Source of the DNA: Roseomonas acroporae | GTDB lineage: Bacteria > Pseudomonadota > Alphaproteobacteria > Acetobacterales > Acetobacteraceae | Direction of reading: 5' to 3' | Length of the DNA: 64,000 bases | Assembly (NCBI RefSeq): GCF_023223525.1 | Contig: NZ_JALPRX010000034.1 | Span: 44,727 to 108,726, forward strand | In this document: in pieces, positions 33,899 to 40,780 of the stretch | Layout: each line of letters opens with the position of its first letter | Numbering within the stretch: position 1 is the first letter of the stretch | Position numbers and translations under genes: made by a program | The notes under the pieces: generated by a model | What the model was told of the DNA's origin: nothing | Database searches by the model: none | The model's input: the letters and a program-made list of their open reading frames with translations, nothing else

Positions 33899-34024
33899 GC
33901 GTTCCTCCCCGGCCGGTCGCGCCGGCCGCATCCGGGGAGTATCGCCCCGCCCGGCCCCGGCCGGAAGCCGGGGGACGGCCCGCCGGCACCCGTGGCCAGT
34001 CGGACCGCGGCCGGAGGGCCTGGA

Positions 34025-34127
34025 GCATTTTCAAGCTGAGCGTCCTCGCTCAGCGGCTCGGAAAATGCGAAAAATCAAAAGGCTAGAGCCGTTCCGGCCT
34101 GATACAGTCAGGCTGGATCGGCTCTAG
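34025..34127 (-). terminator. double-hairpin element, probable terminator of the TctC gene
   Basis: Read on the minus strand just after the stop of the TctC gene, the first hairpin has CTAGAGCCG/CGGCTCTAG arms (34119-34127 and 34083-34091) with an inner GCCTGA/TCAGGC stem, followed by CCTTTTGATTTTTCGC, a T-rich tract. A second hairpin follows: GCATTTTC/GAAAATGC (34025-34032, 34061-34068) with inner GCTGAGCG/CGCTCAGC. The AT-rich segments stand out. A segment beginning GGAGCATTT recurs at 63741. Confidence 0.65.
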
Positions 34128-34133
34128 GCGGCG

Positions 34134-35138
34134 TCAATCCACGGTGATGTGGCGCTCGCGGATCACGCCGGCCCAGAGCGCCGTCTCGCGGCGCAGCCGC
34201 TCGGCGAAGACGTCGGGCGGCTCGCACACCACGTCGAGGCCCTGCGCCGTCATCTTCTCCCGCATCTCCGGCTGGCGCAGCACCTTCGCGCACTCCTCGT
34301 AGATCGCCTGCACCACCGGCGCCGGCACGGCGCGCGGCACCAGCAGCCCGTACCAGGAGGTGACGTCGATCCCCGGCACGCCGGCTTCCGCCAGGGTCGG
34401 CACGTCCGGCAGGCGCGGCGAGCGTTGCGCCGTGGTCATCGCCAGGGCGCGGAGCTGGCCGTCCCGCACCGCCGGCAGCACCACCGGCAGGTTGCTGGCG
34501 AGAAGCTGGATCTGCCCGCCCAGCAGGTCGCTCAGCGCCTGGGTGGTGCCGCGATACGGCACGTGCGCGATCTCCGTGCCGGTCTTCTCCTTGAACAGCT
34601 CCATGGCGAGGTGAAGCTGGCTGCCGACGCCGGGCGAGCCGTAGGACAGCCGGTCCGGCTGCGCCTTGGCCAGCGCGACCAGCTCCGCCACGTTGCGCGC
34701 GGGGAAGTCCGGCGCGCAGACGATCAGGTTCGGCGTGGTGGCAAGCATCGAGACCGGCGCGAAGTCCCGCTCCACCACGAAGGGCAGGTTGCGCAGCAGG
34801 GTCGGGTTGATGGTCAGGTTGCCGGCCGGGATCACCAGCATGGTGGTGCCGTCCGCCGGCGCGCGGCGCACCGCGTCGATGCCGATGTTGCCGGCGCCGC
34901 CCGTGCGGTTGTCCACCGCCGCCGGCTGGCCGGTGCGGACCTGCAACCCCTGCGCCAGCACGCGCGCCAGCACGTCGATCGGGCCGCCGGGCGTGAAGGG
35001 GGCGACCAGCGTCAGCGGCTGGCGCGGAAAGGCGGGGGCGAGGTCGGCCGCCGGCTGCGCGACGGCGCGGCGCAGCGCGGGCAGCGCGGCAAGGAAGGCG
35101 AGCGCGGCGCGGCGGGTGAGCGGGCCCGGTGCGGGCAT
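34134..35138 (-). CDS. tripartite tricarboxylate transporter substrate-binding protein (TctC/Bug family)
   Basis: 334 residues. Leader GPLTRRAALAFLAALPALRRAVAQ with twin arginines (Tat or Sec). Bug core: FPRQPLTLVAPFTPGGPIDVLAR, AVDNRTGGAGNIGIDA, ADGTTMLVIPAGN, VPYRGTTQALSDLLGGQIQ, LPDVPTLAEAGVPGID. Periplasmic receptor of unknown carboxylate, again without TctA/TctB genes. It lies beyond the RidA-like gene at the end of the Rieske operon, on the same strand but after a hairpin element, so it may be a loosely attached last gene or its own unit. A terminator follows at 34025-34127. Confidence 0.9.
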   Translation of the reverse strand: MPAPGPLTRRAALAFLAALPALRRAVAQPAADLAPAFPRQPLTLVAPFTPGGPIDVLARVLAQGLQVRTGQPAAVDNRTGGAGNIGIDAVRRAPADGTTMLVIPAGNLTINPTLLRNLPFVVERDFAPVSMLATTPNLIVCAPDFPARNVAELVALAKAQPDRLSYGSPGVGSQLHLAMELFKEKTGTEIAHVPYRGTTQALSDLLGGQIQLLASNLPVVLPAVRDGQLRALAMTTAQRSPRLPDVPTLAEAGVPGIDVTSWYGLLVPRAVPAPVVQAIYEECAKVLRQPEMREKMTAQGLDVVCEPPDVFAERLRRETALWAGVIRERHITVD

Positions 35139-35188
35139 GGTGCGGTGATCCCTGTCAGGGTGGTGGCTGTGCTTCCGGCATCCGGGAC

Positions 35189-35345
35189 GCTGAGAGGCCC
35201 GGGGAAGGCGCTGCCTTCCCCGGCCCCCATCCGCCAGGAACCTCAGGTTCCTGGACCTCCGCTGGCTTTTGGGCCTCGCCGGCGGAAAGGGCGAGACCGA
35301 AAACGAAAAGGGGGGTCCCAGGGGGGCTTCGCCCCCTGGCGCTTT
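35189..35345 (-). repeat. intergenic modular hairpin element, copy C
   Basis: On the minus strand it follows the RidA-like stop codon and reads CCAGGGGGCGAAGCCCCC, then GGGACCCCCC, a less ordered middle (TTTTCGTTTTCGG), GAGGCCCA, GGTCCAGGAACCTGAGGTTCC, GCGGATGGGG and GGGGAAGGCAGCGCCTTCCCC. The order of modules matches copies A and B, though individual stems differ. It is oriented with transcription, as the other copies are. Confidence 0.65.
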
Positions 35346-35351
35346 CTGCCT

Positions 35352-35753
35352 TCAGGCCGGCGCCAGCACCAGCGCGTCGATCTCCACGAGAAGATCGGGC
35401 GACACCAGCGCCTCGACCCCGACGAGGGTGGAGCACGGGAAGGGCTCGGCGAACACCTCGCGCCGTGCCGTGCCGACCTCGGCGCGCCGCGACATGTCCG
35501 TCAGGAACACGGTGAGCTTCACCACGTCCGACGCACGGCCACCCGCCGCCTCGATCAGCGCGAGGACGCGGCGCAACGCCTCGCGCGTCTGCGCCTCCAC
35601 GCTGTCGCCGCCGATCGCGCCCGTGGGCGTGCCGGCATGCTGGCCGGAGACGTGGATGAAGCCGCCGGCCACGAGGCAGTTGGAGAACAGGCCCGGCGGC
35701 GGCTCCGGCACCGCCGCCGTCGTGACCTTCCTGATCCCCGTCGGCCGGATCAC
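35352..35753 (-). CDS. RidA/YjgF/YER057c-family protein, variant active site
   Basis: 133 residues. GTG start at 35753 overlaps the Rieske gene stop (GTGA), a coupled start. Family fold segments: GLFSNCLVAGGFIHVSGQHAGTP, VEAQTREALRRVLALIEAAGG, DVVKLTVFLTDMS and SPDLLVEIDALVLAP. The catalytic arginine of RidA, normally just before the last strand (PARS...), appears to be missing: the protein reads PFPCSTLVGVEAL there. It may act on a different imine or enamine, or as a hydrolase in the aromatic pathway. Last gene of the operon starting at 47808. Confidence 0.85.
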   Translation of the reverse strand: MIRPTGIRKVTTAAVPEPPPGLFSNCLVAGGFIHVSGQHAGTPTGAIGGDSVEAQTREALRRVLALIEAAGGRASDVVKLTVFLTDMSRRAEVGTARREVFAEPFPCSTLVGVEALVSPDLLVEIDALVLAPA

Positions 35754-36835
35754 GCCTTGCCCGCCTCGCGCAGCGCGGTGAGCTGCAGGCGCGCCTGCTG
35801 CGCCAGGTAGCGGCGCAGGCGGATCAGCCCGGCATCGTGCTGGTAGAGCATCTCGAACTTCTCCAGCCCCGGCTTGCAGTTGGCGAGCATCTGCCGGTCC
35901 TGCTCCAGCACCGCCCAGTGGCGCGCCTCGATGCGGGTCTTGTAGAGGAAGCGCCAGGTGTCGCGCTGCCAGCCGGTCGTCCTGCGGCAGCGCCAGAAGA
36001 AGCTGGCGTTGGTGTCCTCGTCGATCGGCGTCGAGAAGCCGATGATGGCGAAATTGCCGCCCGGGCCGGCGGAGGCCGGATAGGGGATCTCCAGCCGGCC
36101 GTACAGGGCACCGTCGTCGACCAGCTCGCTCCAGTCGAAATTGACGTCGCGCTGGCCTTCCTTCTCGAAGATGAAGCCGGTGGGCGTGTCGCGCGTGACG
36201 AACTTCGCCTCGGTCTCGCCCTGGTACATGGTGTGCGAGTTGGCGTGCAGGAAGGTCCCGTGCATCGGGTCCATGATGTTGTCGTAGGAGTAGCGCCAGA
36301 ACATCTCCCAGTCCGCGTAGCAGAGGAAGCGGCTCCACTCCTCGGAGACGAGCTGCGGCGGCGGGGTGAAGGGCGCGGGCTCCGGGTGCAGCGCGTCGCC
36401 GAACCAGACGAAGATGGCGCCGGCGATCTCGCGCGCCGGGTAGGTCTTGACCGCCTTCTTGCCCTCCAGCGGGCAGCCCGGCTGGCCGGGGACGGAGAGC
36501 ACCGTGCCGTCCGGCCCGACCTCGACGCCGTGGTAGTTGCAGCGGATGCTCGTGCCCTCGTTCTGGCCGCGCGAGAGCGGCACGGCGCGGTGCGGGCAGC
36601 GGTCGATCTGCACGTGGATCTGGCCGTCCACGTCGCGCCAGAGCACCAGCGGGTCGCCGAGGCGCTTGATGCCGAGCGGCTTGCCGCCTGCCTCGACGTA
36701 GCGCGAGGGCAGGATCGGCCACCAGCGGTTGCGCAGGCCGAGGCGCAGATAGGCCTGCACCTCCTGCTCGGTCGGGGCGGCGGGCTTCGCCGGGGCGGTG
36801 CCGGCGGCGGGGCGCTGCAGGGTGGTCGCGCTCAT
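35750..36835 (-). CDS. Rieske non-heme iron oxygenase, alpha subunit
   Basis: 361 residues. Rieske [2Fe-2S] ligands C80 and H82 (CPHRAVPL) and C99 and H102 (CNYHGVEV). Mononuclear iron motif in DNIMDPMHGTFLH: H192 and H197, with D189/D185 as the bridging acid region. It resembles monooxygenases or O-demethylases of the VanA/PobA-type (phthalate-family) rather than the larger dioxygenase alpha subunits. With the PDR/VanB-type reductase encoded in the same operon it would form a two-component oxygenase acting on an aromatic or quaternary-ammonium substrate. Start ATG 36835, 4 bases after the upstream small gene. Confidence 0.93.
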   Translation of the reverse strand: MSATTLQRPAAGTAPAKPAAPTEQEVQAYLRLGLRNRWWPILPSRYVEAGGKPLGIKRLGDPLVLWRDVDGQIHVQIDRCPHRAVPLSRGQNEGTSIRCNYHGVEVGPDGTVLSVPGQPGCPLEGKKAVKTYPAREIAGAIFVWFGDALHPEPAPFTPPPQLVSEEWSRFLCYADWEMFWRYSYDNIMDPMHGTFLHANSHTMYQGETEAKFVTRDTPTGFIFEKEGQRDVNFDWSELVDDGALYGRLEIPYPASAGPGGNFAIIGFSTPIDEDTNASFFWRCRRTTGWQRDTWRFLYKTRIEARHWAVLEQDRQMLANCKPGLEKFEMLYQHDAGLIRLRRYLAQQARLQLTALREAGKA

Positions 36836-36839
36836 CGGA

Positions 36840-37067
36840 TCAGGCTCCCAGCTCTTGCATCAGGGCGGTGAAGTTCTGCTCGGTCCAGGCGCCGCCATGC
36901 GGCGGGCGGACGCGGGAATTGTTGAGCCCCTCGATCACCTGCGGCAGCTCCTTGGCGCCGCGGGCGAAGATGCTCTCCAGCGCGTCGGCCAGGGAGTACT
37001 CCCATTCCGTGGGCTCGTGGTCCCGGGTCTGGTGCACTTCCAGCGCGGGGAATTGGTAGGTGCTCAT
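36840..37067 (-). CDS. small protein with serine-recombinase-like helix-turn-helix (75 residues)
   Basis: Short protein beginning MSTYQFPALEVHQTRDHEP and ending with NNSRVRPPHGGAWTEQNFTALMQEL. The last part strongly resembles the 'Recombinase' domain of large serine recombinases (LN.RGIPTPRGG.W....V..IL), but there is no catalytic domain. Translationally coupled to the gene upstream (stop/start overlap at 37064-37067) and followed by the Rieske gene after 4 bases. A protein of this kind between an oxygenase and its reductase is more likely structural or regulatory for the oxygenase than a recombinase. Role unknown. Confidence 0.75.
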   Translation of the reverse strand: MSTYQFPALEVHQTRDHEPTEWEYSLADALESIFARGAKELPQVIEGLNNSRVRPPHGGAWTEQNFTALMQELGA

Positions 37068-37408
37068 GCCTGCTGCTCCTGCCGCTTGGCCTTCCACTCG
37101 CGCGCGAGGCGCTCGCGCACGGGGACGAAGTCGTAGGTGGGGAAGAACTCGGTCGCGAACACGCCCCAGGCGCTGCGCTCGATCTCGATGTTGACGACGT
37201 TGAGCAGACGCGGGGGCAGACGCAGCGTCACGATCTGGCCGAGGCCCATCGCGACGGTCCAGCTCACGATCTCGCAGCCGGCGGGCGGGAAGCGCTCCCA
37301 CCAGGCGCGCTCGGCGAGCCTGCCCTGGATCTGGTCGATGTTCTGGCCCTGGTCATGCTTGAGGAAGATCGTCAGCAGGATCTTCTCTTCTTCTTCCGTC
37401 TCCGGCAC
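37064..37408 (-). CDS. uncharacterised 114-residue protein of the Rieske operon
   Basis: GTG start at 37408 with AGAAGGGATCGCGCC before it. The sequence EEKILLTIFLKHDQGQNIDQIQG, AWWERFPPAGCEIVSWTVAMGLG, IVTLRLPPRLLNVVNIEIER and WGVFATEFFPTYDFVPVRE suggests an alpha/beta ferredoxin-like barrel of the muconolactone isomerase or Dabb type, with repeated strand-helix-strand pattern; this is fold-level guesswork. It lies directly downstream of the reductase gene and overlaps the next small gene by 4 bases. It may be an accessory subunit or isomerase of the pathway. No known family name recalled. Confidence 0.7.
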   Translation of the reverse strand: MPETEEEEKILLTIFLKHDQGQNIDQIQGRLAERAWWERFPPAGCEIVSWTVAMGLGQIVTLRLPPRLLNVVNIEIERSAWGVFATEFFPTYDFVPVRERLAREWKAKRQEQQA

Positions 37409-37428
37409 GGCGCGATCCCTTCTTCTTC

Positions 37429-38427
37429 TCAGACGTCGAGGACGAGGCGCGATCCCTTCGCGCGCGAGACGCAGGTCATCATGCTCTGGTTGGCCGCCTG
37501 CTCGGAGGCCGAGAGGATGCTGTCGCGGTGATCGACCTCGCCCTCGATGATGCGGCACTCGCAGGTTCCGCACACGCCCTGCTCGCAGGAGCGTGGCACG
37601 TCGATGCCGTTCTCGTTCAGCACGTCGAGCACGCTCTTCTCCGGCGGCACGAACAGCGTCGTGCCGGAAGCGGCGCAGACCAGCTCGAAGCCCTCCGACA
37701 CCTCGCCCTCGGGGCGGGCGCGGGCGGTGAACCACTCGAAGCGCACCGTGCCCTCGGGCCAGTGGGCGGTCGCCTGCTCCACCGCCGTCATCAGCTTCTC
37801 GGGGCCGCAGCAGTAGAGCACCGTGTCGGCCGGGGCGTCGGCCAGGCGCGCCTCCACGTCGAGCCGCGTGCCGGCCTCGGAGGAATGCAGCGAGACCTCG
37901 CCGCCGAGCGCCAGCGCCTCGTCGAGGAAGGGCGCGTCCTCGACGCGCTTCGTGCAGAACAGCAGCGACCAGCGCGCACCGTTGCGCGTCGCCTCCCGCA
38001 TCATCGGCAGCAGCGGCGTGACGCCGATGCCGCCGGCCACGAACAGGTAGTGCGGCGAGGCGATCAGCGGGAAGTTGTTGCGCGGCGTGCCGACCTTCAG
38101 CAGCATGCCCGGGCGCAGCTCGCGATGGATGATACGCGAGACGCGGCCGCCCTCCACCTCGCGCACGCCGACGCGGTAGGTGGCGCGGTCGGACGGGTCG
38201 CCGCAGAGCGAGTACTGGCGGATGTCGCCGCCCGGCAGGTGCAGGTCCACATGCGCGCCGGGGGCGAAGGCGGGCAGCGCGGCGCCGTCCGGGGAGACGA
38301 AGTCGAGCGAGAGCACGCCCGGCGCCTCCCAGGTGATGCGGCGCAGGCGCAGCGTCAGGAAGGCGGGGGCGGCGGCCTCGTCCGCGTCGGTCTCGGGCGT
38401 CGCCGGCATGTCGGTCTCGTTCAGCAT
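37429..38427 (-). CDS. PDR/VanB-family oxidoreductase (FMN, NADH, C-terminal 2Fe-2S)
   Basis: 332 residues. FMN/flavin domain with HVDLHLPGGDIRQYSLCGDP, NAD domain FVAGGIGVTPLLPMM and LYCCGPEKLM, and a C-terminal plant-type ferredoxin with cysteines in PRSCEQGVCGTCECRI and MMTCVSRAKG. This is the phthalate dioxygenase reductase/VanB layout. It takes electrons from NADH and passes them to the Rieske oxygenase encoded downstream. The gene is followed by the 114-residue protein after 20 bases. Confidence 0.95.
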   Translation of the reverse strand: MLNETDMPATPETDADEAAAPAFLTLRLRRITWEAPGVLSLDFVSPDGAALPAFAPGAHVDLHLPGGDIRQYSLCGDPSDRATYRVGVREVEGGRVSRIIHRELRPGMLLKVGTPRNNFPLIASPHYLFVAGGIGVTPLLPMMREATRNGARWSLLFCTKRVEDAPFLDEALALGGEVSLHSSEAGTRLDVEARLADAPADTVLYCCGPEKLMTAVEQATAHWPEGTVRFEWFTARARPEGEVSEGFELVCAASGTTLFVPPEKSVLDVLNENGIDVPRSCEQGVCGTCECRIIEGEVDHRDSILSASEQAANQSMMTCVSRAKGSRLVLDV

Positions 38428-38455
38428 GGCGTGGGTTCCGGGGGGCGCTGCGGGC

Positions 38456-39937
38456 TCAGGCGGCCCAGGGATGCGGCAGGCCGCTCATGTCGTGGTAGAT
38501 GGACTTCTGCGCCATCCAGGCACGGATGCCCTCGCGGCCCTTCTCGCGGCCGAGGCCGCTGTCCTTCACGCCGCCGAAGGGCGTCGCGATGGAGAACTGC
38601 TTGTAGGTGTTGATCCAGACCGTGCCAGCCTCGATGGCGCGGCCGACGCGCCAGGCGCGCGGGAAGTCGCGCGTGTAGATGCCGCAGGCGAGGCCGTAAT
38701 CGTTGTCGTTGCCCTGCGCGATCACCTCCGCCTCGTCGTCGAAGGGCAGCACGGCGAGCACCGGGCCGAACACCTCCTCGCGGCACAGCGCGGCCGTGTT
38801 GGGCAGGCCGGCGATGATGGTGGGCAGGTAGTAGTTGCCGGACTCGTAGGCGGCGCCCAGGGGCCGCTCGCCGCCGGCCAGCAGCGCGCCGCCATCGGCG
38901 AGGGCGCGGGCGACGTGCGATTCCACCTCGGCGCGATGGTCGGGGTGGATCAGCGGCGCGACCTGGGTGGTGCGCTCGAAGGAATGGCCGACGCGCAGCG
39001 CCTTCGTGGCCGCGACGAGCTTCGCGACGAATTCCTCGTACACGCCGCGCTGCACGAAGAGGCGCGATCCGGCGATGCAGGACTGGCCGGTGGAGGAGAA
39101 CACGCCGAACATCACCCCGGCGACGGCGAGATCGAGATCGGCGTCGTCGAAGACGATGGTGGGGGACTTGCCGCCGAGTTCGAGGGAGACCGGCATCAGC
39201 TTCTCGGCCGCCTTGCGCGCGATGCCGCGCCCGACCTCGGTGCCGCCGGTGAAGGAGACCTTGCGGATGGCGGGATCGACCACGAGGCGCTCGCCGACGA
39301 TCGAGCCGGAGCCGGGCAGCGCGGAGAACAGGCCGGCGGGCAGGCCGGATTCCTCGACGATGCGCGCCAGCTCCAGGCAGACCAGCGGGCTCCAGGAAGC
39401 GGGCTTGAGCAGGATGGCGTTGCCGGCGGCGAGCGCCGGCGCCACCTTCTGCGCGTCCGAGGCGATGGGCGAGTTCCACGGCGTGATGCCGGCGGTGACG
39501 CCCAGCGGCTCGTGCACCGAGAAGGAGAGGTAGTCGCCGCGCGACGGCGTCAGCGCATCCTCCATCGTCTCCAGCGCCGCCGCCATGTAGCGGAAGGTGC
39601 CGGCGGCGCTCATCGCCAGCGCCTTCGTCTCGGTCAGCGTCTTGCCGGTGTCGCGCGACTGGACGAAGGCGATGCGGTCCGCGTCGCGGGCGATGCCCTC
39701 GGCGATGCGGTAGAGGAAGGTGGCGCGCTCGTGCGGCCGCAGGCGGCGCCAGGCGGGCGCGTTCGCGGCCTCCTGCGCGCGCCCGATGGCGAGCGACACG
39801 TCCTCGGCCGAGGCGCCGTGGAGCACGCGGTTCAGCGAGCCGTCGGCCGGGAAGCGGGACTCGATCGGTGCACCGCGACCCTGCCGCCACTCGCCGGCGA
39901 TGAAGATGCGGTCGTCGGGAAGCTCGAAGGAGGACAT
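38456..39937 (-). CDS. NAD(P)-dependent aldehyde dehydrogenase
   Basis: 493 residues, full length. Catalytic E in LELGGKSPTIVF and C in TGQSCIAGSR; cofactor motifs ITPWNSPIASDAQK and SFTGGTEVGRGIA. Similar to betaine-aldehyde and aromatic-semialdehyde dehydrogenases. It probably oxidises an aldehyde formed by the ThDP enzyme or by the oxygenase in the same operon. ATG 39937 lies 15 bases after the aspartate-dehydrogenase-like gene. Confidence 0.94.
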   Translation of the reverse strand: MSSFELPDDRIFIAGEWRQGRGAPIESRFPADGSLNRVLHGASAEDVSLAIGRAQEAANAPAWRRLRPHERATFLYRIAEGIARDADRIAFVQSRDTGKTLTETKALAMSAAGTFRYMAAALETMEDALTPSRGDYLSFSVHEPLGVTAGITPWNSPIASDAQKVAPALAAGNAILLKPASWSPLVCLELARIVEESGLPAGLFSALPGSGSIVGERLVVDPAIRKVSFTGGTEVGRGIARKAAEKLMPVSLELGGKSPTIVFDDADLDLAVAGVMFGVFSSTGQSCIAGSRLFVQRGVYEEFVAKLVAATKALRVGHSFERTTQVAPLIHPDHRAEVESHVARALADGGALLAGGERPLGAAYESGNYYLPTIIAGLPNTAALCREEVFGPVLAVLPFDDEAEVIAQGNDNDYGLACGIYTRDFPRAWRVGRAIEAGTVWINTYKQFSIATPFGGVKDSGLGREKGREGIRAWMAQKSIYHDMSGLPHPWAA

Positions 39938-39952
39938 GGCGCGGCGTTCCTC

Positions 39953-40780
39953 TCAGATGGCGATCGGCGAGACGCGGTTCAGCAGCTCCCGCGCCACGCT
40001 GTACCCCGCCGTCAGCGAGGTCTTGGGGTTGGCCGGCGAGGGGCGGCCCTCCAGCCGGATGGTGAAGTCGGCGCAGCCGGAGCGCACCGTCACCTCGTGC
40101 ACGTTGCGCGTGACGGTGGGATCGGCGACGAGCCGCACGCGGGTGCGCGCGAAGCCGGCGCCCGCCAGCGCCACGGCGGCGGCGACGTTGGCGTTCTGCG
40201 GATAGTCGCGCGCCGCCTCGCCCGCCGTGCCCTCGTAGAACACGGTGGGCTCGGTGAGCGCGTCGAGGTCGAGCAGCGTCTCGGCCGGCGTGCCGCGCCA
40301 GGCGCGCGGCGGCTTGCGGCCGGAATAGGTCACCTCGTCGAGGCCGGAGAGTCGCGCGGCGGCCAGCACGTCGATGCCGCCGACCGCACCGGCCGGCAGC
40401 ACGAGCCGCGCGCCGCCCATCCGCGCCGCCTCGGCGAGCGATTCGCGCAGCGCGTCGTCGGCGAGCGAGCCGACCGAGATCACGACGAGGTCGCGGCCGG
40501 TGCCGAGGATCTCGGCGCCATGCGCGCGCACCGCGCCGTGGCCGGCGCACTCCGCCACCACCTGCGGCTCGGTGTCGAGCAGGCTGGTCAGGTCGGTGTG
40601 GATGCTGCGCTCCGCCGCCACCGCCGCGCCGTGGCGGGCGAGCAGGGCGTGGGCGGATTCCTCCATCCCCGGCGGCACCAGCACGGCGAGGTGCTCGATC
40701 GGCGCGGGCAGCCCGGCGGCGAGGGCGGCGAGCACCGTCTCCGCCATGCCGCCGGCGCCGATGAGGCCGAGGCGGCGCAT
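39953..40780 (-). CDS. aspartate dehydrogenase-like protein (DUF108)
   Basis: 275 residues. Rossmann start MRRLGLIGAGGMAETVLAAL (GxGxxG), then VVAECAGHGAVRAHGAEIL, LVLPAGAVGGIDVLAAARL, and the conserved NANVAAAVALAG that is the hallmark of L-aspartate dehydrogenases. These enzymes reductively aminate oxaloacetate or deaminate aspartate; in catabolic operons homologues may act on other amino acids. Start ATG 40780 overlaps the ThDP enzyme stop by one base (TGATG). Its amino or keto acid product could feed the ThDP enzyme next to it. Confidence 0.9.
   Translation of the reverse strand: MRRLGLIGAGGMAETVLAALAAGLPAPIEHLAVLVPPGMEESAHALLARHGAAVAAERSIHTDLTSLLDTEPQVVAECAGHGAVRAHGAEILGTGRDLVVISVGSLADDALRESLAEAARMGGARLVLPAGAVGGIDVLAAARLSGLDEVTYSGRKPPRAWRGTPAETLLDLDALTEPTVFYEGTAGEAARDYPQNANVAAAVALAGAGFARTRVRLVADPTVTRNVHEVTVRSGCADFTIRLEGRPSPANPKTSLTAGYSVARELLNRVSPIAI

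Noticed and set aside
36840..37067. Remnant of a mobile element (recombinase fragment)
   Set aside because: The gene is intact, has overlapping starts and stops with its neighbours and fits the operon, so a decayed recombinase is unlikely.
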